NCBI GenBank assembly: GCA_020635855.1
Contig: JACJYZ010000002.1
Span: forward strand, 620,001 to 684,000
From: Flavobacteriales bacterium
GTDB lineage: Bacteria > Bacteroidota > Bacteroidia > JACJYZ01
Reading direction: 5' to 3'
DNA: 64,000 nt
Shown here: piece after piece, positions 7,255 to 15,341 of the stretch
Position numbering within the stretch: the stretch's first letter is position 1
How the letters are laid out: each line of letters opens with the position of its first letter
Notes under the pieces: model-generated
The model's database searches: none
Told to the model about the DNA's origin: nothing
The model's input: the letters and a program-made list of their open reading frames with translations, nothing else
Position numbers and translations under genes: made by a program

Positions 7255-8994
7255 CTACCTCCCGGGAATCTCGTAGATTTCCAGCTTAATGTCGCCACGG
7301 ATGGAATCCTGGTGGTTGTTCATGAGGTATACCTTCAGGTGGTTGGTGGACTCAAATTCCTGGAGGGAGAAGGTGAAGTCAAACGGCAGGCTGCCATCAT
7401 CACGAATGGCAACCGATTGGGTGAGTGCAACCGGTTGGTAGCTGGTTATTTCATTGGTTTGGTTGTCTTCAATTGAAAAAACAACCACCACGTCCTTATA
7501 TATGGTCATGGGATTCAGCACGCCCGAGCATCGCATGTAAAGGGGCCTTTCCACCACCTCATTGTAAAGGTCATTGTATTGCCCGTTTCCGTTTACATGC
7601 AGGTTGCGTTCGTCAATTTTAACCCGTGGCAGGATCCGGTTTCTTTCGAACAGGATGAGCTGTGAGATGGCATCTTCATGTATCGCATGGTATTTTTCAT
7701 CGATATCCGGGCGGTGTGGCCTGGACATGATGATGTAATCGAGCAGGGTGTCCCTTGGGTCAATGGCTTCCTGGCACATCCTCATCGGAAAGTGTTTCAC
7801 CTTTGACATTTCGTTGTCCATCATCCAGTACCTGCCACCGACGCTTGGGGGGATGCCTTCCACCTGATCGGGTATCATGGTGAGCAATTCTTCATCAAAG
7901 TGTTCGAAGTGGTAGTAAATGGATTTTGTGAAGTTGGCTGTGCCCAGGAAGATCACCGCTGTGATCGCCATGGATATATAGGCCGGCCATTTCAGGTTCT
8001 TTTGATCCAGGTTGAAGCACAGCGCACAGAAAAAGGATATCACCAGGTACAGCGCCGACCTGTCTTCCGGAAAGTTGACGCCCAGCAGCAGGTTCTGCCC
8101 GTATATGTTCAGGATGCTCAACAGGAACAGGATGGTTATGGCAATGCCGGGATCTGCCAGGTTTCTTTCTTTCAGGAAACGTACACCGCCTATCCACAAT
8201 GCTGAAATGCCTGCTAGGATCAGCATACCGTCAAGAACCGGATGTGCAGTTAGCCATATATAAGGTGTGATGGAGTGGAAAGTGGTAGGGATCAATCCTT
8301 TCTGGTTTCCATGGTACAGTGCACCCACTTCCTGCAGGAACAGGGCGTACTTAATGGCGTAACCAACCAGGAGTAAAGGAACGATAAGTGTAATGATCCA
8401 GGCCCGCTGCCGGTACTTCCACATCAGAACCACCAGGTATGCCATCCCGATCAACGCCATGGGGATCATCGTCAGGTTGGCATACACATCCAGCGCCCAT
8501 ATCGGTGCGGCGATCAGCGCATGACGTATCCGGCCTTCTGTGGCATACACCAGTGTTTGTTGAATGGCGAACATCATCAGCGCCATGGAAATTCCGTAAC
8601 CCCTTGCCATTCCGAAAAACTCAACCAGGAACGGACTGCAGGTCAACAACAGGAGCAGCCAGTAAAAGTATGTGGGATGGCGGAAGAAACGCTTCAATCC
8701 GTAGATCGACCAGAAATACAACGGAAACATCAGTAAGTTCGGAAGCCGGATCACCCACATGGCGTCCGAGTTGAACAACCGGATGGCAAGCCCACCCAGG
8801 AGGGTGTTCAGGAAGTGGTTGTTTGCATCGATCAGGCCGTGGTAGGGTAGGTAATGCCAGGGCACCATGAATGTCCATTTTGTGCTGATCTCATCGTGAA
8901 TGACGAATACCGTCAGCACCCGGATGATGAGGTATGTCCATAACGCCACGAACAACACAGCTGAGATATACAGGTGCTTTTTTGGCTGAGTCAT
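7255..8994 (-). CDS. Polytopic membrane protein, GT-C glycosyltransferase-like
   Basis: 579 residues: about 10 transmembrane helices in the first 350 residues, then a soluble C-terminal part. The first periplasmic loop holds an acidic pair (VIHDEIST) placed where GT39/ArnT-like GT-C enzymes carry their catalytic Asp. Helix pattern, loop and lack of other motifs suggest a lipid-linked sugar transferase or a relative, but there is no diagnostic match. It stands alone between the kinase and a secreted-protein gene, both on the same strand. Confidence 0.55.
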   Translation of the reverse strand: MTQPKKHLYISAVLFVALWTYLIIRVLTVFVIHDEISTKWTFMVPWHYLPYHGLIDANNHFLNTLLGGLAIRLFNSDAMWVIRLPNLLMFPLYFWSIYGLKRFFRHPTYFYWLLLLLTCSPFLVEFFGMARGYGISMALMMFAIQQTLVYATEGRIRHALIAAPIWALDVYANLTMIPMALIGMAYLVVLMWKYRQRAWIITLIVPLLLVGYAIKYALFLQEVGALYHGNQKGLIPTTFHSITPYIWLTAHPVLDGMLILAGISALWIGGVRFLKERNLADPGIAITILFLLSILNIYGQNLLLGVNFPEDRSALYLVISFFCALCFNLDQKNLKWPAYISMAITAVIFLGTANFTKSIYYHFEHFDEELLTMIPDQVEGIPPSVGGRYWMMDNEMSKVKHFPMRMCQEAIDPRDTLLDYIIMSRPHRPDIDEKYHAIHEDAISQLILFERNRILPRVKIDERNLHVNGNGQYNDLYNEVVERPLYMRCSGVLNPMTIYKDVVVVFSIEDNQTNEITSYQPVALTQSVAIRDDGSLPFDFTFSLQEFESTNHLKVYLMNNHQDSIRGDIKLEIYEIPGR

Positions 8995-9025
8995 GGAGTT
9001 AAACAGAAGGCATTGGTGTCTTCGT

Positions 9026-9033
9026 CAAAGATA
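9026..9033 (-). promoter_or_regulatory. Candidate -7 box of the membrane-protein gene
   Basis: The minus strand reads TATCTTTG, a full TAnnTTTG match, 32 bases upstream of the ATG at 8994. No clear -33 TTG at the expected distance. Confidence 0.35.
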
Positions 9034-9059
9034 GGTATGTGGTTGAAAAGGATATTCAC

Positions 9060-12000
9060 CTAGTGCCCGGGGTTGCAGACGACCATCTTGCCTGTGTACG
9101 TTTTCCCGTTATCCAGAACGATCCTGTATATGTATATCCCTGCGGTCAGGCTCAGGCGGGTGATCTCCACCTTGTCATAACAAAAACTGCTTTCACTTCT
9201 GACCATCCGGCCGCGTCTGTCATAGATGGATAGGGTGAAGCGGTGGTTGGTAAAGTTGTCGGATTGAATCCAGGCACGGGTGCTGAACGGGTTCGGGTAC
9301 AGCACAGGCGTGTCTTCCTGTTCTTCGGTGATGTAATCCTGCCTGTTGACGCTGAAACTGTATAAAGGTTGTGCGTTGTTGACCGGTTGCGTGGATGTTT
9401 GATAGGCCCTGTAAGGTTTCTGTACCCTGAGTCGGATGTGGGCATCGGTTTCCAACAGGCTGTGGCCGGGGTTCAGCAAGGGGATGTTCACCCAAATCGC
9501 TTCGCCGTAAACTTTTCGAAGGGCCTGGCTGGTGCCGATTGTCAGTTGCGATTGAATGAACACGCCTTCATCATAAACGGGCATGTAGTTGTATGCGTCC
9601 GTGCTGTCGTGATTGAATATGTAGATGAAATGCTTGCCGCCGAATTTTGCATCGTTCGCATTTCCATATATATGTTCCGTCGGGTTCCACAACATGTCTC
9701 TTCCGTTTTCTCCGATCTGCCATGAATCTTCCCCAAAGGCAACGTTCATGCGTTCGCCTGTTTCCACATTGATTGCATATCCGGGGAACCATCCCATGCC
9801 TGTTCCTGTGCCATCAGGCAATCCGGATTTGTTCACGGAAGGTGCGGCGCGTAGGGTGAACTTTTCACTGCTTCCTTCATTCAAGGCTTTGGATTCACCT
9901 GTTTCAATGACGGGGCATCGACTCCACAGGTTGGTGTCGCTTGTAATCACCAGGTCAATGCCGGTGACATCCGCCAATAAAGCTGTCGCATGAAAGTTCG
10001 GATAAGCCGGCCCGTTGTCTGCGTGGCTTGCCAGCCGATACGGAGCCCATGTGCCTTCCAGCACCTGCTCGTAGTATTCATCGGGATCGCCGTCGTAATC
10101 ATTCCATTTGGCCGGTTCCCAGTCCTGGGTGATACCGGCCCGGATCCAGTTGCCGGTGCTGTCCCTGTCTTTGTCGTGCAACCCGGTGAGCCAGTTTTTG
10201 TCAGGGTCATCAAAGGTCATGGTGGCTTCCAGCAAACCGTTTTGTTCGCTGGTGCCGTTGCCCGGGTTTTCTACCTGGCGTGCCCGAACGGAGAGCCCCC
10301 ATTCGGATATGTCCTGGGTGAGGTTGGCTGCCAGGGATGTGTCTGCATAAACGGTATCTGTGCTTCCCTCGCGGTAGAGTTGCCAGGGGTGTTCGATGTT
10401 GTTGAGGTCAAACCGGATGAAGTAGCTGCCGTTGGTCAACGCATCCGGGTTGGTAACGCGGATGTCTACCGGACCGTGTAAGGCCTTGTATTCGGGATGA
10501 GCAATCCGGTGCGTTGGGCTGTTCATGATGGCGGTGATGCTGGCTTGGGTCAGGTCCAGTACCTGTCCGCCGTTGCCCTGGCCTTCAACCCTTGTCAGCA
10601 TCGGACCCACTGCGGGTTTTTCAACCGAAATGTTCAGGGTCTGCCGGATGGTTTTTGTGCCGCATGCGTTGGAAACCTTCAGGGTGACTTCCTGAGGTCC
10701 TTCGCAGCAGTACGCATGGGATGGATATTTTTCCTTGGACGTTGTACCGTCACCGAAGTCCCAATGGAACTCGTTTCCTTCCCCCGTATAACTGAACTGC
10801 ACAGATCGTCCGGAAGCCTGGGTGTAGAACGATTCGGAGGGCGGCCTGCATCCGAGATCAAAGCAGGCATCGAAGAGCGCCTGGGCTTTGTCATCGGCTT
10901 TCTGCAAGGCGGTGATGGCATCCAGGTGATTGCCGTTGAGGTCGCGGGCCCAGGGAACGGCGATCATCACCCGATCCACCTTGCCGGGTTCCATGGTAAA
11001 CGGGCCGGTGGAAATGATGAAGCTTCGGTCGGCCGGGGTAGCTCCGCGGGTCACTTCTGACCAGGGTGATTGAGGTACACCGTTGGTGCCCCATCCCAAC
11101 GGGTCTGAATCGCCGGGGAGCATGAAGTTGCAAGGCACGCCGGAACCATATCCGTACCCTCCGTATGTGATGGATGAACCGTCCTGCCAAAGGCCCTTCA
11201 GCCGGTAATGGAATTGAATGGGCGATAGAGGGAAGCCATCGATACCTGAATCGTATATAACCTGATTGAACCTTGACATGAGGCATCGTTCGCCCGCTTC
11301 ATCGATTTCTCCGTCCCTGTCGTTGTCGACTCCGTCTCCGGGTGCCGCCAGCGGCCCGCTCAGGATATCGAACCCGATAGCCGGAGGGTGGAGGCCATAG
11401 CCGTTGGTTCCTTCGTCATCATCATCTCCGTTGTAGGCGTATCCCATGCTTCTTGAAACATCGCATCCGATGTAATCGTCGAGGTAGTTACCCAGGTCGG
11501 TATCCACCATCCATCCTACCCAGGCATCGTTCAGGGTAAATGAAGAACGGTTGATCAGTTTGTAGGAATAGAAGGTGGTGTTGTTGATTTCGTCATCGGT
11601 GCTGAAGGCGAAGGCGTGGGCTTGCACTTCGAGTCTGAGTGCGAGTCCGCCTGCCTGCGTGTGTGTATTTCCATTGTCATTGAATACCCACCACACGGAT
11701 TGATCACCGAGTTGATCGTAGGCACAGTCGCCCGTTCCCGGATCCGCACCCGGGTAGTCGCCGTCATGCGGATTGTAAACGCCATCCTGGTTCGCGTCAT
11801 GAAAAGGTGCAAGGGTGGCCGCATAGCCGTTGACTTCATCGCCGTTGCCGGGCCAGTCCAGGATGGAAGCAGGGATGGTGTACGTGGGATCATTTCTCCG
11901 GTGGATGAATTCATCCACCTCAGTGCGGTTGATTTTGAAGAGGCGGTCATAATGCCCGCATGCGGATTCATCGGTTGCACCGCCTGTAGTTTGCAGCGGG

Positions 12001-12323
12001 CCGGGCCAGTATTCCGCACCGCCCTTGGATCGGTAGGAAGGGGCGGCAACCTTTAATTGGCCGTTGGCATCAATGGCGCTGCACCACATGGCACAGGTAT
12101 ACATGGAGGTGATTCCGGAGCCCTTCGGTATCTCATAGGCACCTTTATAATCATCCCACCACACATCATTGCCGTTGCTGAGGGTGGCCCGCACATTGTT
12201 GATGTCCAGATCAACCCTGGCCGTGGGTGGATAGCAGGGGGCGGGTTGTTGGGCCAGTGCCGGGTGCAGAATTCCGGGGAGGAAGATACAGATGTAAACG
12301 AAGAGCCTTTTAACCATATTCAC
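9060..12323 (-). CDS. Large secreted PKD-domain protein with T9SS signal
   Basis: 1087 residues. The signal peptide ends near residue 24 (HPALAQ). The N-terminal half has Asp-rich calcium-binding-type loops (DANQDGVYNPHDGD; DGVDNDRDGEIDE), and a PKD domain lies at about 490-570 (FHWDFGDGTTS). The middle is beta-rich without a family I recognise. The end is a T9SS sorting domain (VLYPNPFSTRAWI, GIYIYRIVL). An extracellular or surface-attached structural or adhesive protein is the likely class; no catalytic motif is visible. The product is among the longest in the window and its gene is monocistronic. Confidence 0.7.
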   Translation of the reverse strand: MNMVKRLFVYICIFLPGILHPALAQQPAPCYPPTARVDLDINNVRATLSNGNDVWWDDYKGAYEIPKGSGITSMYTCAMWCSAIDANGQLKVAAPSYRSKGGAEYWPGPLQTTGGATDESACGHYDRLFKINRTEVDEFIHRRNDPTYTIPASILDWPGNGDEVNGYAATLAPFHDANQDGVYNPHDGDYPGADPGTGDCAYDQLGDQSVWWVFNDNGNTHTQAGGLALRLEVQAHAFAFSTDDEINNTTFYSYKLINRSSFTLNDAWVGWMVDTDLGNYLDDYIGCDVSRSMGYAYNGDDDDEGTNGYGLHPPAIGFDILSGPLAAPGDGVDNDRDGEIDEAGERCLMSRFNQVIYDSGIDGFPLSPIQFHYRLKGLWQDGSSITYGGYGYGSGVPCNFMLPGDSDPLGWGTNGVPQSPWSEVTRGATPADRSFIISTGPFTMEPGKVDRVMIAVPWARDLNGNHLDAITALQKADDKAQALFDACFDLGCRPPSESFYTQASGRSVQFSYTGEGNEFHWDFGDGTTSKEKYPSHAYCCEGPQEVTLKVSNACGTKTIRQTLNISVEKPAVGPMLTRVEGQGNGGQVLDLTQASITAIMNSPTHRIAHPEYKALHGPVDIRVTNPDALTNGSYFIRFDLNNIEHPWQLYREGSTDTVYADTSLAANLTQDISEWGLSVRARQVENPGNGTSEQNGLLEATMTFDDPDKNWLTGLHDKDRDSTGNWIRAGITQDWEPAKWNDYDGDPDEYYEQVLEGTWAPYRLASHADNGPAYPNFHATALLADVTGIDLVITSDTNLWSRCPVIETGESKALNEGSSEKFTLRAAPSVNKSGLPDGTGTGMGWFPGYAINVETGERMNVAFGEDSWQIGENGRDMLWNPTEHIYGNANDAKFGGKHFIYIFNHDSTDAYNYMPVYDEGVFIQSQLTIGTSQALRKVYGEAIWVNIPLLNPGHSLLETDAHIRLRVQKPYRAYQTSTQPVNNAQPLYSFSVNRQDYITEEQEDTPVLYPNPFSTRAWIQSDNFTNHRFTLSIYDRRGRMVRSESSFCYDKVEITRLSLTAGIYIYRIVLDNGKTYTGKMVVCNPGH

Positions 12324-12367
12324 AACAGTGCGGCCCTGAGATGTATGAGAATTTCAGTGGGGATAAC

Positions 12368-12375
12368 CAAATGTA
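12368..12375 (-). promoter_or_regulatory. Candidate -7 box of the 1087-residue protein gene
   Basis: The minus strand reads TACATTTG (TAnnTTTG), 45 bases before the ATG at 12323. No TTG at the usual -33 distance. Confidence 0.35.
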
Positions 12376-12393
12376 TGAAAAATGTAGCGGATG

Positions 12394-13098
12394 TTATTGA
12401 GGTGTTTCATAAAAGTTGCCTGTGAACTCACCATCTTTCAATTCCAGCACTTCACCGGTGTCGGGATCGATCCATACACATGTGAACCTGGCCTTCACCC
12501 GAACGGCTCTTACGTTGCGTTTGTCATGAAAAATTTCTGCGCTGATGATTTCGAAGGAACTGTTCTGCAGGTCAAGTTCATCATCGTATGTACTATAATC
12601 TTGATCTGATGCATGGCGTAAAGTAACCCAGCTGCTGCCGATCTGGTTCTGTTTGTCAAATGGTTGCCACGTTTTTCTGAAGATATTTGCGAAGTCTTCA
12701 ACATCAATGAAGGGAGATACACCCTCGGGGTCTTCCAGCAGATTTTTGGGAAGGTTGATGTGAAATTGAATATTTGTCATATCTGCATGTTGTGAGTCGG
12801 TGATGTAGTAACCATAGGTTAGTTCCACTTCATCCGGTTTCAGGTTTGATCTGCCTTGCTGGAATTCCTGCCGAAAAGACGGGGCAATCGTTCCTTCTTC
12901 ATGACACAGGGAATAGCAGGTTCCGTTTTTGTTGAATGCCAGGAAGTTTTGGTTGGCGTTACAGGGTACCTGCCAGCAGTTGGGAGGCGTGTACGTTTTT
13001 TCTTCTTTGGAACATCCGGCAAGTAGCAAGGATGTGGTAAATGCAACGGCAAGCATGTTCTTTCCGATAATTCTTGGGGAGAAATAAAATGTATGCAT
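12394..13098 (-). CDS. Predicted lipoprotein of unknown function
   Basis: 234 residues (220 if translation begins at the second Met, 13056). The lipobox LLAGC places the acylated Cys at residue 29, so it should be anchored in the outer or inner membrane. The mature part contains two closely spaced Cys in CWQVPCN and another in TCYSLCHEE, suggesting disulfides, followed by mixed alpha/beta sequence without a known motif. It may be cotranscribed with the large T9SS protein downstream, 70 bases away, although a -7 box is seen in that gap. Confidence 0.65.
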   Translation of the reverse strand: MHTFYFSPRIIGKNMLAVAFTTSLLLAGCSKEEKTYTPPNCWQVPCNANQNFLAFNKNGTCYSLCHEEGTIAPSFRQEFQQGRSNLKPDEVELTYGYYITDSQHADMTNIQFHINLPKNLLEDPEGVSPFIDVEDFANIFRKTWQPFDKQNQIGSSWVTLRHASDQDYSTYDDELDLQNSSFEIISAEIFHDKRNVRAVRVKARFTCVWIDPDTGEVLELKDGEFTGNFYETPQ

Positions 13099-13277
13099 GA
13101 CCTTAAAGTATATCTGGGTTTGAAGTTATTTGGATATCGTCCCCTCCAAAATACAACCGCTACACTTCCCGCGCCAACGCAAATATGTAAACGGCGTGAT
13201 CTCATGAGAAAGCGGTATGTATTCGCAGGTAGCGGTACCGATTCGTGGATGGTGCTGCTGTCGGTAAGTTGAACAAC

Positions 13278-13291
13278 ATGACAATTGTCAT
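13278..13291. promoter_or_regulatory. Perfect palindrome upstream of the YHS lipoprotein gene
   Basis: ATGACAATTGTCAT is a 14-bp perfect palindrome, 53 bases before the start codon at 13345. Its centre contains ACAnnTGT, the core of the CopY/BlaI-type operator (TACAnnTGTA). A metal-responsive repressor is a possible ligand, but no such regulator gene is in the window. Confidence 0.4.
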
Positions 13292-13344
13292 ATGTTCATA
13301 ATCAGAAATCCTGTTATTTCATGTTGCCGTTAAAACTTCATGTC

Positions 13345-13623
13345 ATGAAAAAGCATTTCTATACCCTATCTCTGGCTATCGCACTGTTGGTGATTTTTTC
13401 TTCTTGTTCGGTGTTTTCACATCAGGCACAAGAGCAAGACAAAGGAGAGTTGGTAGACCCGGTTTGCGGGATGTCGGTGAAAGTTGCCGATGCCTATTCC
13501 TACAAGTACAAAGGGAAAAAATACTACTTCGATAATTACAGTTGCAAACAGTCCTTCAAGATGAACCCCGAGAAGTTCATTAATAAGGTGTGCATACCCG
13601 CGGATTCATTGAAAACCAAGTGA
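13345..13623 (+). CDS. YHS-domain lipoprotein, probable metal binding
   Basis: 92 residues from the ATG at 13345; the longer open frame lacks a reason to begin earlier. A signal peptide with lipobox FSSCS is followed by a compact YHS domain: DPVCGMSV, YKYKGKKYYFDNYSC and the tail KFINKVC. YHS domains accompany copper and other heavy-metal transporters and are thought to bind metal through the conserved Cys. Here the domain is periplasmic or outer-membrane anchored, 4 kb from the copper operon on the same strand. Supplying or buffering Cu/Ag is an inference. Confidence 0.75.
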   Translation: MKKHFYTLSLAIALLVIFSSCSVFSHQAQEQDKGELVDPVCGMSVKVADAYSYKYKGKKYYFDNYSCKQSFKMNPEKFINKVCIPADSLKTK

Positions 13624-13657
13624 CGCGCCAACGCACGGGTTGACATATCCGTTTGGT

Positions 13658-13696
13658 AAAGTCGTCTTCAACCGAAGGATTGGAGGCGACTTTTAT
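13658..13696. terminator. Hairpin between the convergent YHS and GT-C genes
   Basis: AAAGTCG (13658-13664) pairs with CGACTTT (13687-13693) and is followed by TATTTTT on the plus strand. It sits 35 bases after the YHS stop and overlaps the last codons of the convergent membrane-protein gene (stop at 13668). Confidence 0.5.
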
Positions 13697-14912
13697 TTTT
13701 GGCCGGGAAGTAAAGTGTGAGAAGCGCCAGCATGATGGTCGAGAGGAACAGTATGGATATGAACGTCCGGTTGAAATACCAGGTGTCATAGTTTTCCAGT
13801 CCCATGAATTTCAAAACCAGTTCAAGATTGAGGATGTAGGCCAGGCACCCGATGACGGCCATCCAAGGCTTTTTTGTGTACAGGGCATGGGCAACCAGGA
13901 AGATGCAGGCGGAATGACTGTATCTTTCGTGCATTTGGGTGTTGAAATAGAAAAACAGCAACGGAATGATTCCACAGGTAAGCAGGAACATTTCCAAGGG
14001 AACTTGAACCGCGGATTTCTGCCGGATGGTATTGTAAACCGTCCTCAGCAACGGGAACAATGCAACTGCACTGGTGGTGAAGAACATCAGCAATCCCCAG
14101 TTTTTATAACTGAGGCCATGGGCGATCAAACGGTCAGGAATCTCTATGAGGTTGCCTGACAATATCAGGTCCCACACATTGAAGGCGTTCATGGAAACAA
14201 ACGGGTATTTGCCGAACGACTCGGTAGTGATCGTCCATACCCGGTTCAGCGAACCGCTTGCGATGAACGGACTCAGCAGTAGCAACTGGGTGGAAAGGAT
14301 GACGCCGATCCATGTGCCGAAGTTTTTCAATGAAAAGGACCGGCTGAGCACAGGCAACAACATTAACCCGATGGCCGGAAAAAAGATTGCAGCCTGTATC
14401 TTGAAGTTGATTGCAATTACCAGAAAGATGAGGGATGGAACCACTTGTTGCCGGTAGGCGAAATAACAACTGGTGAACACAAGGCAAGTCTGGATGACAT
14501 CAAACTGTCCCCAGATAACCGTATTATATAGAACAGCGATGTTGAGAAGATAAAACAAAACGAGGTATATCATCCGTTCGGGGCTGTCGCCTTTCTTTTT
14601 AATCAACAACGCCAGCACAAACCCGGATATGAAGTGAAACAGAAGTGCAGCGTACTTCAGGTAATAAACCCGTTGGTAGGTTTTTTCCGGATTGCCCAGG
14701 AAGGCATTGTAGGCAACCAATAGGTAGTACACCACAGGTGGATAGTCAGAGCCGCTTTCATAAACATTTCCCAAACCGTTCCCGGAAATATATTCTGCCC
14801 ATCTCGCCCAGCATCGCATGTCCCATTCATGACCGCCATGTGGAATGATAACCAGGCCAAATGTAAAAAGCAACAAGCAGAGCAGCAGGTAGCGTCCTGT
14901 GAATTCTTTCAT
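13668..14912 (-). CDS. GT-C family glycosyltransferase-like membrane protein
   Basis: 414 residues with about 10-11 membrane helices. The first loop is long and carries HEWDMRCWARWAEYI followed by SDYPPVVYY, a layout shared with mannosyltransferase-like GT-C proteins, where an Asp in loop 1 is catalytic and the YPP element follows. A second conserved-looking piece is WGQFDVIQTC. Such enzymes use polyprenyl-phosphate sugars on the outer face of the inner membrane. Acceptor unknown. It is the second GT-C-like gene within 7 kb but is not adjacent to the first. Confidence 0.65.
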   Translation of the reverse strand: MKEFTGRYLLLCLLLFTFGLVIIPHGGHEWDMRCWARWAEYISGNGLGNVYESGSDYPPVVYYLLVAYNAFLGNPEKTYQRVYYLKYAALLFHFISGFVLALLIKKKGDSPERMIYLVLFYLLNIAVLYNTVIWGQFDVIQTCLVFTSCYFAYRQQVVPSLIFLVIAINFKIQAAIFFPAIGLMLLPVLSRSFSLKNFGTWIGVILSTQLLLLSPFIASGSLNRVWTITTESFGKYPFVSMNAFNVWDLILSGNLIEIPDRLIAHGLSYKNWGLLMFFTTSAVALFPLLRTVYNTIRQKSAVQVPLEMFLLTCGIIPLLFFYFNTQMHERYSHSACIFLVAHALYTKKPWMAVIGCLAYILNLELVLKFMGLENYDTWYFNRTFISILFLSTIMLALLTLYFPAKNKSRLQSFG

Positions 14913-15341
14913 GTGATGGTGTGGTAGTGTGTGTATATATGTTCAAATTGACCGGATAGTCAATGGAACGCGTGAATGTATAAATTATTAGTTGCGAAGT
15001 GGGGTTGTTGGAAAACCCGCCTGCGTGTGTCGGATGATCCTGCAGGCAAGAATCGTGCGTTGTCAAGTTAAATATCCCGTGGAAGTTTTACGCGTGCTTG
15101 CTTTGGTGATTGCGCATGGGAAGGAGCTGTTTCGGTATCGGCGGTGATGGACAGCCTGTTTCGGGGCGATGCCCGTAAAAACGGGTCTTTTGCCAGGGAC
15201 CTGTAGGCGCGGTATTTTTCGGATGCCAGTGGGTAAAGCGGTGTGGCCTGCCTGACAAAAATCATCTTGTGGTATAGGTGCGGTAACGGATTCAACTTGT
15301 ACATTGGAGAAAACCATCCATGTTTTAACAGGTGAAAAATC
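14913..15341. other. Intergenic region without a recognisable gene
   Basis: This region lies between divergent genes. Short open frames exist on the minus strand but have no start context, composition or homology-like pattern supporting them. Promoters for both flanking genes must lie here. I could not pick a convincing TTG/TAnnTTTG pair. Confidence 0.5.

Noticed and set aside
15063..15317. 84-residue minus-strand ORF upstream of the propeller gene
   Set aside because: No recognisable pattern, and it occupies the expected promoter region of the plus-strand gene.
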